Part shown: one piece after another, positions 28,258-36,820 of the stretch
Layout of the letters: each line of letters starts with the position of its first letter
Position numbering within the stretch: the stretch's first letter is position 1
Assembly: GCA_937871985.1 (NCBI GenBank)
Contig: CALMPB010000248.1
Coordinates: 1-58,977, forward strand
Source of the DNA: an uncultured Burkholderiaceae bacterium
GTDB taxonomy: Bacteria; Pseudomonadota; Gammaproteobacteria; Burkholderiales; Burkholderiaceae
DNA length: 58,977 nucleotides
Direction of reading: 5' to 3'
Position numbers and translations under genes: made by a program
Notes under the pieces: generated by a model
Seen by the model: the letters and a program-made list of their open reading frames with translations, nothing else
Told to the model about the DNA's origin: nothing
Databases searched by the model: none

Positions 28258-29586
28258 ATGAGCAAACCATTTGCATCGCTGTCGGTGGCCATTGTCGGCG
28301 CAGGTCCGGCGGGCTTCTATACCGCGCAGGCTTTGGCCGATCTGGCGCCGGATGCGCGCATCGATATCATCGATCGTCTTCCGACGCCCTTCGGCCTGAT
28401 TCGCTACGGCGTTGCGCCGGATCATCAAGAGACCAAGAAGATCCAGGAGTTGTTCGAGAGCATTGCGCTGTTGCCGCAGATCGACTTCGTGGGCAATATC
28501 GAGATCGGCAAGGACATTACGCTGGCCGAGCTGCGCGAGTGCTATGACGCGGTCGTGCTGGCGTATGGCGTGCCGCACGACGCGGAGCTGGGCATTCCCG
28601 GTGAAACCTTGCCGGGCGTGTATGGCGCGGCGCGTTTTGTCGGCTGGTACAACGGCCATCCTGATCAGGCCGATCTGCGGCCCAGGCTGGGGAAGCCCGG
28701 CGCCATCGTGATCGGCAACGGCAATGTGGCCATCGATATTGCGCGCCTCCTGTCAAAGTCGCAGGCCGAACTCGAGCATAGCGACATTGCTCCTTATGCG
28801 TTGGAGCAGATCGGGCGGGCGGCGCCCGGGGACGTCCACATCGTAGGCCGGCGCGGACCGGCGCAGGCCAAGTTCACGACGGACGAGCTGACCGAGCTGG
28901 GCCGCCTCGAGCAGGCGGTCGCCGTGGTGGACGCCGAGGATATCCCGGCCCGGCTCGATGATGGATTGTCGATGAAGGACAAGCGCATCAAGACGAGGAA
29001 CCTGGAGTGTTTTCGGGCTTATGCCCAGTCGGACCCGGCCGGCCGTTCGCGCCGCATCCATTTTCGATTCTATTTGCGGCCGCATGCCATACTGGGCAAT
29101 GATTGCGTGGAGGGGGTCAGGTTCGAGCGAGTGGCCGTTTCGGACGGCAGTTCCGCGGGCACCGGCGAGATGCTCGACATACCTTGCTCGACGGTGATTT
29201 CCGCGATCGGATACCGCGCTTGCGCGCTGAACGGCGTCGAATTGTCCGCCGCGGGCAACTGCCTCCGGAACGACGAGGGCCGCATCGATTCAGGCTTGTA
29301 TGTCGTTGGCTGGCTGCGGCGCGGCCCCTCCGGCAAGATCGGCACCAATCGCGCCGACGGCGAAAGCGTGGCGCAGCGCATCCAGCAAGAAGTCGAGCCG
29401 GGGAGGTCGGCTGGCCGCGCAGGGCTGGAGCGGCTGGTGCGGGCAAGGAACTTGTCGCCGGTGGATTTTCCGGGGTGGAAGCGGATAGAAACCTTTGAGC
29501 GGGCCAACGCGCCGACTGCCGCGGTGCGCCGCAAGATGACCCGTATTTCCGAGATGCTCGACGTGAGTCGCGCGTTGCCGACCTGA
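28258..29586 (+). CDS. FprA/adrenodoxin-reductase-type ferredoxin-NADP+ reductase
   Basis: This 442-residue flavoprotein has the FAD motif VAIVGAGPAGFYTAQAL at about residues 10-26, the family sequence PTPFGLIRYGVAPDH at about 42-56, an NADP-region motif GNGNVAIDIARLL near 158-170 and C-terminal GWLRRGPSGKIGTN (near 348-361), typical of FprA and adrenodoxin reductase. It moves electrons between NADPH and a ferredoxin, most probably the FdxA-like protein encoded two genes upstream. It closes the first block of the region; the next gene has its own promoter. Confidence 0.9.
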   Translation: MSKPFASLSVAIVGAGPAGFYTAQALADLAPDARIDIIDRLPTPFGLIRYGVAPDHQETKKIQELFESIALLPQIDFVGNIEIGKDITLAELRECYDAVVLAYGVPHDAELGIPGETLPGVYGAARFVGWYNGHPDQADLRPRLGKPGAIVIGNGNVAIDIARLLSKSQAELEHSDIAPYALEQIGRAAPGDVHIVGRRGPAQAKFTTDELTELGRLEQAVAVVDAEDIPARLDDGLSMKDKRIKTRNLECFRAYAQSDPAGRSRRIHFRFYLRPHAILGNDCVEGVRFERVAVSDGSSAGTGEMLDIPCSTVISAIGYRACALNGVELSAAGNCLRNDEGRIDSGLYVVGWLRRGPSGKIGTNRADGESVAQRIQQEVEPGRSAGRAGLERLVRARNLSPVDFPGWKRIETFERANAPTAAVRRKMTRISEMLDVSRALPT

Positions 29587-29643
29587 TTGCATTATCAGAG
29601 TTTGCGGCGCTTGCTCATAGGCGAAAACACTGATTTCCATTCG

Positions 29644-29672
29644 TTGACATGTTAATGGCTAACATATAGCAT
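29644..29672 (+). promoter_or_regulatory. Promoter with inverted repeat before the molybdenum-hydroxylase operon
   Basis: TTGACA (29644-29649) is followed after 17 bases by TAGCAT (29667-29672), a plausible sigma-70 promoter. It overlaps ATGTTA-ATGGC-TAACAT (29649-29665), a 6-base inverted repeat. The TTGACAT element is shared with the operator in front of the flavoprotein gene, which suggests the same GntR regulator. The first codon is 31 bases beyond the -10. Confidence 0.55.
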
Positions 29673-29702
29673 GCCAGTGTAGAGATGCTACTGAGGATAA
29701 CA

Positions 29703-32075
29703 ATGAGCGTGCCCCAGTCTTGCCATGATACACCCCAGATTCTCGTTGCAGGACTCGGCCAATCGTCCGCCAGGCTGGAACATGCTGCGCTGATTCGCGG
29801 CAAAGGCCGTTACATCGACGACATCAAGCTGGACAGGCAGTTGAACGCCGTCTTCCTGCGCAGTCCCATGGCGCATGGCCGTATTCTCGAGGTGGATGCG
29901 ACGCAGGCTTTGGCGTTGCCGGGGGTGCACGCGGTGTACCTTTATAAAGACTTGCGTGCTCTGCTGAGCCATGACCGCATCCCGGTGGCGATGGCGTCCA
30001 AGGCGATACGTTTCGATGTCGATCCCTATGTCCTGAGCTACGAGGAAATCTGCCACGTGGGCGAGCCTATCGCTCTTGTTCTGGCGGACAGCCGACATAT
30101 CGCCGAAGATGCCGCCGCGTTGATCTTTGTGGATATCGAGCCGTTGCCGGTGGTGGTTGATCCGCGCGCGGGGTTGCAGGACGGAGCGCCGCTCGCGCGG
30201 CTGGATTGCCCGAGCAACCTGGTGGCGCAGACGACAGCCGCCTACGGTGATGTCGACGCCGCTTTCGCAAAGGCTGCGCATGTGGTGGCCGAGCAGTTCC
30301 GGGTGCACAAGGGCGGCGGCCATTCCATCGAACCGCGTGGCGTGGTCGCGAGCTGGGATGCGGCCTCGGAACACCTGACGGTTTGGGACAGCACGCAGAT
30401 GCCGCACCGGGCCAAACGCATATTGTGCCTTTCCCTGGGGTTGAGCGAAGACCAGGTGCGGGTCATCGCGCCGGACGTCGGTGGCGGTTTCGGTCCCAAG
30501 TTCGTTTTCCATCCCGAAGAACTGGCGGTCGCCGCGGCGTCCATGCTTGCGGGGCGCCCCGTGAAGTGGGCGGAAGACCGCTTCGAGAATTTCACGGCGA
30601 CGGTGCAAGAGCGCGATCAATACTGGAACATCGAAGCCGCGGTCGACGAGCAGGGAAAGCTGCTGGGCATACGCGGCAGCCTGATCCAGGATCATGGCGC
30701 GTACACGCCCTACGGTGCCGCGCTGCCCTACAATTCGGCAACCAATCTGATCGGTCCCTATGTTTTGCCCGCGTATAGCCTGGATATTTCGCTGTGCCTG
30801 ACGAATATGGTTCCCGCGACACCGACGCGCGGGGCTGGCCGGCCTCAAGGCACATTTGTGATGGAGCGCCTGCTGGATCGCCTGGCGGCCGAGCTGGGCC
30901 TGGGCCGCGACGAAATCCGGCGGCGCAACCTGATCCGGCCGGAACAATTGCCCTATCGCACCGGGCTGTTCACGCGGGATGGCGGCGAGATGACCTACGA
31001 CAGCGGGGATTACGTCGAGTCGCAGCGCTTGGCGCTGGAGCTGGCCGACTGGCCCGGGTTCGAGTCGCGGCGCGAGGCCGCCGCCCGGGAGGGGCGCTGC
31101 ATAGGCATGGGGCTTGCCAACTACATCGAAGGCTCGGGCCGGGGGCCGTTCGAAAGCGCTTCAGTCAGCATAGGCCCGTCGGGCAACGTCGTCGTCGCCA
31201 CCGGAGCCTGCGGGCAGGGGCAGGGTACGGTCACCATGCTGGCGCAGCTGGCGGCCGCCGAGCTCGGCCTGCGGCCCGAGCAAATCCGTGTCCGCGCCGG
31301 CGATACCGATGCCATCCCGAATGGACTGGGCGCTTTTGCGAGCCGGCAGGCGGTGACGGCAGGCAACGCCGTATACCTGGCGGCCCGCCAGGTGCGGGAC
31401 AAGATCATGCGCGTCGCGGCCATCTGGCTGGATGCCGCTCCCGAAACGCTGCAATTGAAGGACGGCGTCGTGTTCGCGGCTGAGGATCCTGATCGCCGCT
31501 GCGCGGTGACGCGTATCGCCGAGGCGCTGGCCGGCAGTCCGGGCTTCTCGCTTCCCGAGGGGGTGGAGCCGGGGCTCGAAGCGTCGGTCGACTTCCAGCC
31601 TTCGGCGCTGGCGTACAGCAATGGCACGCACATCGCCGAAGTCGAGGTCGACCCGGAGACGGGCGTGGTGACTGTCCTGCGCTATATCGCGGTGCATGAC
31701 TGCGGGCGGGCGATTCATCCGGGAATGGTCGATGGGCAGGTTATCGGCGGCGTGGTTCATGGCATCAGCAGCGCCCTGTACGAATGGATGCGCTACGACA
31801 GCGAGGGGCAGCCCTTGACATGCACGTATGCCGATTATTTCCTGAGCACCGCGGAGGTCACGCCGCGCATAGAGGTTCATCATATGGAATCACCTACACC
31901 CCTCAACCCGCTCGGTGTCAAGGGCGTAGGCGAGGGCGGCACCATCGGAGCCATGGCGGTCATGGCCTCCGCGGTCGAAGATGCGCTACATCCGTACGGC
32001 GTGGTGATTCGGGATTTGCCCGTTACATCGATACGCCTGAGCGGGCTGGTGCGCGCCGCTTGCGAGGCCGCATGA
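29703..32075 (+). CDS. Molybdenum hydroxylase large subunit (xanthine-dehydrogenase family)
   Basis: This 790-residue Moco-binding subunit has the N-terminal a/b hammerhead (IRGKGRYIDDIKLDRQL), the glycine-rich VGGGFGPKF near residues 260-268, TPTRGAGRPQG near 378-388 and the C-terminal GVKGVGEGGTIGAMAV near 742-757, which carries the catalytic Glu. The CO-dehydrogenase active-site loop AYxCSFR is replaced by TRGAGRP, so this is not a CO dehydrogenase; it should hydroxylate a heteroaromatic ring or an aldehyde with water. The gene order large-medium-small differs from cox operons. GAGG precedes ATG 29703. Confidence 0.9.
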   Translation: MSVPQSCHDTPQILVAGLGQSSARLEHAALIRGKGRYIDDIKLDRQLNAVFLRSPMAHGRILEVDATQALALPGVHAVYLYKDLRALLSHDRIPVAMASKAIRFDVDPYVLSYEEICHVGEPIALVLADSRHIAEDAAALIFVDIEPLPVVVDPRAGLQDGAPLARLDCPSNLVAQTTAAYGDVDAAFAKAAHVVAEQFRVHKGGGHSIEPRGVVASWDAASEHLTVWDSTQMPHRAKRILCLSLGLSEDQVRVIAPDVGGGFGPKFVFHPEELAVAAASMLAGRPVKWAEDRFENFTATVQERDQYWNIEAAVDEQGKLLGIRGSLIQDHGAYTPYGAALPYNSATNLIGPYVLPAYSLDISLCLTNMVPATPTRGAGRPQGTFVMERLLDRLAAELGLGRDEIRRRNLIRPEQLPYRTGLFTRDGGEMTYDSGDYVESQRLALELADWPGFESRREAAAREGRCIGMGLANYIEGSGRGPFESASVSIGPSGNVVVATGACGQGQGTVTMLAQLAAAELGLRPEQIRVRAGDTDAIPNGLGAFASRQAVTAGNAVYLAARQVRDKIMRVAAIWLDAAPETLQLKDGVVFAAEDPDRRCAVTRIAEALAGSPGFSLPEGVEPGLEASVDFQPSALAYSNGTHIAEVEVDPETGVVTVLRYIAVHDCGRAIHPGMVDGQVIGGVVHGISSALYEWMRYDSEGQPLTCTYADYFLSTAEVTPRIEVHHMESPTPLNPLGVKGVGEGGTIGAMAVMASAVEDALHPYGVVIRDLPVTSIRLSGLVRAACEAA

Positions 32076-32941
32076 AGGCGGCTCCTTTTTCCTACCACGC
32101 CCCGCGCACGCGTTCGGAGCTGATCGGCTTGTTGGGAAGCTTGGACAATGCGCGCATGATTGCCGGCGGGCAATCGCTCGTGCCCATGCTCAATCTGCGC
32201 ATTGCCGCACCCGACCACCTGATCGACCTGAACAGGGTCGAGGGGCTGGCCGGCATCGCGTTGCATGGCGGCAAACTCGTCATAGGCGCCATGACGCGCC
32301 AGCGTGAAGCCGAGAACTCGCCGCTCGTCGCCGAACACTGCCCGCTGCTCATCGAGGCGTTGAAGCATGTCGGCTTTCAGCAGACGCGCAATCGCGGCAC
32401 GGTGGGCGGCAGCATCGCGCATATGGATCCCACCGCCGAGCTGATTGTGGCCGCTTATGCGCTGGGTGCGGATGTCGTTTTCGAGGGCGGCGACGGCGAG
32501 CGCAGCATGCCGGTGCGCGAGTTCAACGATGGCTACCTGTGCAACAAGCTTCGCCCGGGCGAGCTGTTGGTCCGCATCGAGTTTCCCGTCATGGGGCCGC
32601 GCCACGGCGCAGCTTTCGAAGAAGTGACCCGGCGAGGCGAAAGCCTATCCGTGGTATCGGTTGCAGCGCTGTTCGAGCTCGGGCGATCCGGCGAAGTGAC
32701 CCGGGCCGAGGCGGCGGTTGGAGGCATGGGGCCGGAGCCGGTCTGCCTTGAGCTCGGAGCCTGGCTGGGGCGCCCGGCGAGCCTGGACATGGCCGACGAG
32801 TTGGCGCGGCTCGCCGGTTCGCTGGGCGCGGACGAAGACCTCACCATTCCCGCCGAATACAAGCAGCACCTGGCTGTGGTGCTGACCCGCCGCGCCGCGA
32901 GCCGGGCCCTGGGCCGCGCATTGGAGTTGCGTCATGACTGA
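32072..32941 (+). CDS. Molybdenum hydroxylase FAD (medium) subunit
   Basis: This 289-residue CoxM/CutM-type subunit has the FAD motifs IAGGQSLVPMLNLRIA at about residues 30-45 and GTVGGSIAHMDPTAE at about 109-123. It carries electrons from the [2Fe-2S] subunit to the acceptor. The ATG at 32072 overlaps the large-subunit stop by 4 bases (ATGA), and its own end overlaps the small subunit by 8 bases, so the three subunits are translationally coupled. An in-frame extension upstream runs inside the large-subunit gene and is a shadow. Confidence 0.92.
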   Translation: MKAAPFSYHAPRTRSELIGLLGSLDNARMIAGGQSLVPMLNLRIAAPDHLIDLNRVEGLAGIALHGGKLVIGAMTRQREAENSPLVAEHCPLLIEALKHVGFQQTRNRGTVGGSIAHMDPTAELIVAAYALGADVVFEGGDGERSMPVREFNDGYLCNKLRPGELLVRIEFPVMGPRHGAAFEEVTRRGESLSVVSVAALFELGRSGEVTRAEAAVGGMGPEPVCLELGAWLGRPASLDMADELARLAGSLGADEDLTIPAEYKQHLAVVLTRRAASRALGRALELRHD

Positions 32942-33440
32942 TCCTATCGCCATCAACGTCGACGTGAATGGCGTCAAGTATGACTGTACGGTGGAGCCGC
33001 GTTGGAACCTGGCCGATACGCTGCGGCATCGAATCGGCTTGACGGGCACTCACGTGGGTTGCGAGCATGGTGTTTGCGGCGCCTGTACCGTGCTCGTGGA
33101 CGGTGTCAGCGTGCGTTCTTGCCTGATGCTGGCCGTTCAGGCGGACGGCTGCAGCATAACGACCATAGAAGGGCTGGCCGCCGTGGATGGCACGCTGGAT
33201 CCTTTGCAGGCTGCGATGTCGGAGCATTTCGGCTTGCAGTGCGGTTATTGCACGCCGGGAATACTCATGACGCTGGTGGAGCTGCGGCGCGAATTGCAAG
33301 GCAGGCCGATCGACGAGCCGGCTTTGCGTAGAAAGCTGGCGGGCAATCTGTGCCGGTGCACGGGTTATCAAGGGGTGGTCGATGCGGCGCTCGCGGTGTT
33401 GAACGGGCCGCGGCGCGATGTCAAGGAGGCGGGACAATGA
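32934..33440 (+). CDS. Molybdenum hydroxylase [2Fe-2S] (small) subunit
   Basis: This 168-residue subunit has a plant-type [2Fe-2S] motif CEHGVCGACTVLVDG at about residues 43-57 with the fourth Cys in RSCLML, and the second helical-domain cluster motif CGYCTPGILM (about 103-112) with CRCTGY (about 140-145). This is the standard two-cluster small subunit. Both ends overlap neighbours: 8 bases with the FAD subunit and 4 bases with the next gene. Confidence 0.94.
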   Translation: MTDPIAINVDVNGVKYDCTVEPRWNLADTLRHRIGLTGTHVGCEHGVCGACTVLVDGVSVRSCLMLAVQADGCSITTIEGLAAVDGTLDPLQAAMSEHFGLQCGYCTPGILMTLVELRRELQGRPIDEPALRRKLAGNLCRCTGYQGVVDAALAVLNGPRRDVKEAGQ

Positions 33441-34354
33441 AAATTGCCGTTCCCGATCTGGTTTCGAACTCGTATTTTCCCGCGCTGGCGGCCGTTGAGC
33501 TGGGCTGCTTCGAGGCTCTGGGCGTCAAGGCGGAGATAGCGCTGGTCTTTCCCCCCAATCGCGCCTATGAGGCCCTGCGCTCGGGCGAGGTCGATATTGT
33601 CGCGGCCTCCGCGCATGCGGCCGTCAGCGCCTTTGACCAATGGAAGGGTGTGCGGCTGTTGTGCGCGCAATCGCGTGGCATGTACTGGTTTTTGGTCGTG
33701 CGCAGCGACCTGGGCATCGAGCGGGGCGATTTGTCCGGCCTGAAAGGCTTGCGCATCGGCGCCGCGCCTTGGGTGGATCTCGGGCTGCGAGGCGCGCTGG
33801 AGCAGGCCGGCCTGGATCCTGAGCGCGACGGGATCGACATCGGCCCGATTCCCAAGCAGCCGGAGGCGGGTTCGAATTTCGGCCTGTCGGCCTTTCGAGC
33901 TTTGGAAAAAGGCTTGATCGACGGTTTCTGGGCGAATGGCATGGCGGCGGAGCTGGCCGTGCGCCATGGGGTGGGCAATGTGGTGCTCGATGCGCGCCGC
34001 GATGATCCTGCCGGCTGCGCCGGCTTCACGTTTCCCTCCGTGGCGGCGAGCGAGAGCCGTGTGCTCGCTGAGCCGGAGCTGGCCGGGATGGTCGCTTCGG
34101 CGGTTGGCCGGGCGCATGCCGAGCTCAGGCGCGATGCGGGGCTCGCGCGAGAAATCGGAGCGAGGCTGTTCCCGAGCGAAGAGGCAGGCTTGATACAGGG
34201 CTTGATCGAGCGGGATCTGCCCTGGTACAGCACGGCGATCACGCCCGCCGACTTTGCGTCGATGAATGCCTTTCTGCGTCGAAGAGGGCTGTTGCGCGAT
34301 GAACCCGGGTTCGAGACCGTCGTGTGCGCTGATGCGGCGCGCTCGCGGTCTTGA
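33437..34354 (+). CDS. NMT1/THI5-like binding protein without signal peptide
   Basis: This 305-residue protein has the type 2 binding-protein fold of the nitrate/sulfonate/pyrimidine family: FPALAAVELGCFEALGVKA at the N-terminus, SGEVDIVAASAHAAVSAF near residues 51-68 and GLRIGAAPWVDLG near 103-115. It starts directly with what is normally the first mature strand (MKIAVPDLVSNSYF); no signal peptide is present, and no in-frame start upstream adds one. It overlaps the hydroxylase small subunit by 4 bases. It may be a cytoplasmic ligand-binding or enzyme-like protein. Confidence 0.75.
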   Translation: MKIAVPDLVSNSYFPALAAVELGCFEALGVKAEIALVFPPNRAYEALRSGEVDIVAASAHAAVSAFDQWKGVRLLCAQSRGMYWFLVVRSDLGIERGDLSGLKGLRIGAAPWVDLGLRGALEQAGLDPERDGIDIGPIPKQPEAGSNFGLSAFRALEKGLIDGFWANGMAAELAVRHGVGNVVLDARRDDPAGCAGFTFPSVAASESRVLAEPELAGMVASAVGRAHAELRRDAGLAREIGARLFPSEEAGLIQGLIERDLPWYSTAITPADFASMNAFLRRRGLLRDEPGFETVVCADAARSRS

Positions 34355-34375
34355 GCGATAAAAGAAAGGAAGCCG

Positions 34376-34429
34376 ATGGCTATGATGGTATTCGTGTGGC
34401 ATGCCCCCGAAAGGTTGACGCCACGATGA
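34376..34429 (+). CDS. Possible 17-residue leader peptide coupled to the downstream LivG gene
   Basis: An AAAGGAAG ribosome binding site is followed by ATG at 34376 and 17 codons (MAMMVFVWHAPERLTPR). The TGA at 34427-34429 overlaps the ATG of the LivG-type gene (34426) in the ATGA arrangement. The LivG gene has no good ribosome binding site of its own, so ribosomes ending this short frame could reinitiate there. It may be a coupling leader or chance; the peptide shows no attenuator-like run of one amino acid. Confidence 0.4.
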   Translation: MAMMVFVWHAPERLTPR

Positions 34430-35232
34430 GCGCGCGGGATCAGGCGTCCGGACGGCAGGCGCGCGGCGCTGCCTTATTGCAGGTTTCGGGCGTGGACGTC
34501 AGCTTCGGCGGCATACAGGCCCTGAAAAATGCCAGCTTCAAGGTCGAGGCCGACGAAATATGCGGCCTGATCGGTCCCAATGGCGCGGGCAAGACGACGT
34601 TGTTCAATACCGTCAGCGGCCTTGTGCCCATACATGCCGGTCAAATCGAATTCCTCGGCCAGCGTATCGACACGCTGGCTCCGCATCGCATCATCGGTAC
34701 GGGCATCAGCCGCACTTTCCAGAACGTCGGGCTGTATCCGGACATGAGCGTGCTGCAGAACGTGCAACTGGGCGGCCATTTCGGCTCCAGGGCGGGTTTC
34801 CTGGCGACGGCGGCGAGGCTGCCTTGGGCGCGCCGCGAAGAACGTTCGCTGCGCGAGAAGGCACTGCGGCACCTGGAGGAAATCGGTTTGCAGGATATCG
34901 CGTTGCGCCGAACCGGCGACCTGCCCTATGGCACGCTCAAGCGCGTCGAGATCGCGCGGGCGCTCATGTCGTCGCCGCGGCTTCTGATGCTGGATGAACC
35001 CGCGGGCGGACTTAGCCACGGCGAGGTCGAGGAGCTGGGCGGGACGTTGCGGCGCCTGCGCCGGGAGCGCGGCTTGACGCTGCTCATCGTCGAGCACCAC
35101 ATGCGCATGGTAATGGAGATCTGCACGCATGTCGTCGTGCTGAGCCAAGGGGCGATTATTGCCGACGGAACGCCGCAAGAGGTGCAGGCCGATGATAACG
35201 TCATCGCCGTCTATCTGGGAGCGGCAACATGA
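34426..35232 (+). CDS. Branched-chain-type ABC transporter ATP-binding protein (LivG-like), catabolic region
   Basis: This 268-residue ABC ATPase has Walker A GPNGAGKTTLF near residues 48-58, the LivG landmark GISRTFQNVGLYPDMSVLQNV near 96-116 (core RTFQNV), a degenerate signature LPYGTLKRVEIARAL near 166-180 and Walker B LLMLDEPAGGL near 187-197. GTG 34396 is an in-frame alternative that adds ten unconserved residues. It is the first of five genes for a complete Liv-type importer inside the catabolic operon, so it likely powers uptake of the pathway substrate. Confidence 0.88.
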   Translation: MSARDQASGRQARGAALLQVSGVDVSFGGIQALKNASFKVEADEICGLIGPNGAGKTTLFNTVSGLVPIHAGQIEFLGQRIDTLAPHRIIGTGISRTFQNVGLYPDMSVLQNVQLGGHFGSRAGFLATAARLPWARREERSLREKALRHLEEIGLQDIALRRTGDLPYGTLKRVEIARALMSSPRLLMLDEPAGGLSHGEVEELGGTLRRLRRERGLTLLIVEHHMRMVMEICTHVVVLSQGAIIADGTPQEVQADDNVIAVYLGAAT

Positions 35233-35939
35233 CCGGACTGAAAGTGACCGGGTTGTATGGCGGCTATGGGCCGATAACGATACTGAGGGATGTCGGCATC
35301 GAGGTTGCGCCCGGCAAGGCGAGTGTTCTGCTGGGTGTGAACGGAGCCGGCAAGACGACCGTGCTGCGGGCGATTTCCGGCCTGACCTGGCGCCGTGGAC
35401 GCATCGTTTACGGTGGCGACGACATTTCCACCTGGACGGCGGAGCGGATCGCGCGCGCGGGTATCGGGCATGTGCCGCAGGGGCGCGGAACCTTCCGCGA
35501 TCTGACCGTGGCCGACAATCTGGCGGTCGGTGGTGTCTTGCTGCGCGACAAGAACGAGCGCCGCCGCAATCAGGAAATGGTGCTGGAGCTGTTCCCGCGC
35601 TTGAGGGAACGGCAGGCGCAGGTCGCGGGCAATCTATCGGGGGGAGAGCAACAGATGCTCGCCATCGGCAGGGCCTTGATGGCCTCGCCGAAATTGCTGC
35701 TGCTGGACGAGCCTTCGTTGGGCTTGTCGCCTCAATTGACGGCTGAGATATTCGGCGCGCTGAATCGTCTGCGCCAGGAGCGCGCGCTGACCATGCTCAT
35801 CGTAGAGCAGAACGCGGCCTTGTCGCTGAGCATCGCCGAGTTCGCCTATGTGCTGGAGGCCGGCAGCATCATGACTTCCGGATCGGCTTCGTCCATCGTC
35901 AACGATGATGAAATTCGACGCATCTATTTGGGAATGTAG
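35229..35939 (+). CDS. Branched-chain-type ABC transporter ATP-binding protein (LivF-like), catabolic region
   Basis: This 236-residue ABC ATPase has Walker A GVNGAGKTTVL at about residues 37-47, signature NLSGGEQQMLAIGRAL at about 136-151 and Walker B LLLLDEPSLGLSP near 157-169. The GGEQQM form marks it as LivF type. Its ATG overlaps the LivG stop by 4 bases. It pairs with the LivG-type ATPase beneath the two permeases encoded next. Confidence 0.92.
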   Translation: MTGLKVTGLYGGYGPITILRDVGIEVAPGKASVLLGVNGAGKTTVLRAISGLTWRRGRIVYGGDDISTWTAERIARAGIGHVPQGRGTFRDLTVADNLAVGGVLLRDKNERRRNQEMVLELFPRLRERQAQVAGNLSGGEQQMLAIGRALMASPKLLLLDEPSLGLSPQLTAEIFGALNRLRQERALTMLIVEQNAALSLSIAEFAYVLEAGSIMTSGSASSIVNDDEIRRIYLGM

Positions 35940-35942
35940 AAC

Positions 35943-36818
35943 ATGAACGAGTTTCTCCAATTGGTCGTTGATGGCGTGGAAAACGGGGCGATCTATGCCG
36001 CGCTGGCCCTGGCGCTGGTGCTGGTGCATCGCTCCACCGGGCTGGTCAATTTTGCGCAGGGTGAGATCGCCATGTTTTCGGCGTACATCACATTCACGTT
36101 CTATCAGTTGGGATTGTCGATCCAAGTGGCGGCCCTGGCCGGTATCGCGGCGTCGTGCGCTGGCGGCATGCTGATAGAGCGCACCCTGTTCCGAAGCGAG
36201 GCGGCCCGCCAGCCCTTGGTGGCCGTCGTATTGATGCTTGGGCTGTTCCTGGGCCTGAATAGCGCAGCGGGCTTGATCTGGTCCTACCAGGTGCAAAGGG
36301 TGCCGTCGTTGTTTCCCGAGGGCCTGCTCCGGGTCGGCGGGATGGTCTTCAGCTATCAGATGATAGGAACCCTGGCGATCCTGCTCGTCATTTGCGCGCT
36401 TTTGCATATCCTGTTCTCCTATACTCCGCTGGGCCTGAAGATGCGCGCCGCGGTGTCGAATGCCGAGTCCTGCCGTTTGCTGGGCATTCCTCCCGGGGTG
36501 ATGCTGAGCATAGGCTGGGGCCTGGCGGGCGGCCTGGGCTGCCTGGCCGCGGTGCTGGTCACGCCGCGTTTGTTCCTGGACCCCAATATCATGCAGGGGG
36601 TCATTATCTTCGCCATTGCGGCGGCTACCATGGGCGGCCTGGACAGCGCGCTGGGCGCCGTCGTGGCGGGAATCGTCATCGGCATCGTCGAGAGCCTTTC
36701 AGGCAGCTATCTGGTGGGTTCGGATCTGCGCATCGTGGTTCCATTGGTGCTCATCATCGTCGTTTTGACGCTGCGGCCCCAGGGTTTGTTCGGCAAAGTC
36801 CAGCGGGCGAGGGTTTGA
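35943..36818 (+). CDS. Branched-chain-type ABC transporter permease (LivH-like), catabolic region
   Basis: This 291-residue inner-membrane permease has GAIYAALALALVLVHRSTG at about residues 15-33 followed by NFAQGEIAMFSAYI, the LivH N-terminal pattern, and an EAA-like loop IAAATMGGLDSALGAVVAGI near 219-238. About eight membrane segments are visible. It starts 3 bases after the LivF stop and precedes LivM by 2 bases. Confidence 0.9.
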   Translation: MNEFLQLVVDGVENGAIYAALALALVLVHRSTGLVNFAQGEIAMFSAYITFTFYQLGLSIQVAALAGIAASCAGGMLIERTLFRSEAARQPLVAVVLMLGLFLGLNSAAGLIWSYQVQRVPSLFPEGLLRVGGMVFSYQMIGTLAILLVICALLHILFSYTPLGLKMRAAVSNAESCRLLGIPPGVMLSIGWGLAGGLGCLAAVLVTPRLFLDPNIMQGVIIFAIAAATMGGLDSALGAVVAGIVIGIVESLSGSYLVGSDLRIVVPLVLIIVVLTLRPQGLFGKVQRARV

Positions 36819-36820
36819 TC

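Noticed and set aside
29703..33440. Aerobic CO dehydrogenase
   Set aside because: CoxG is present, but the large subunit has TRGAGRP instead of the AYxCSFR loop and the gene order is large-medium-small, so a heteroaromatic or aldehyde hydroxylase is more likely.
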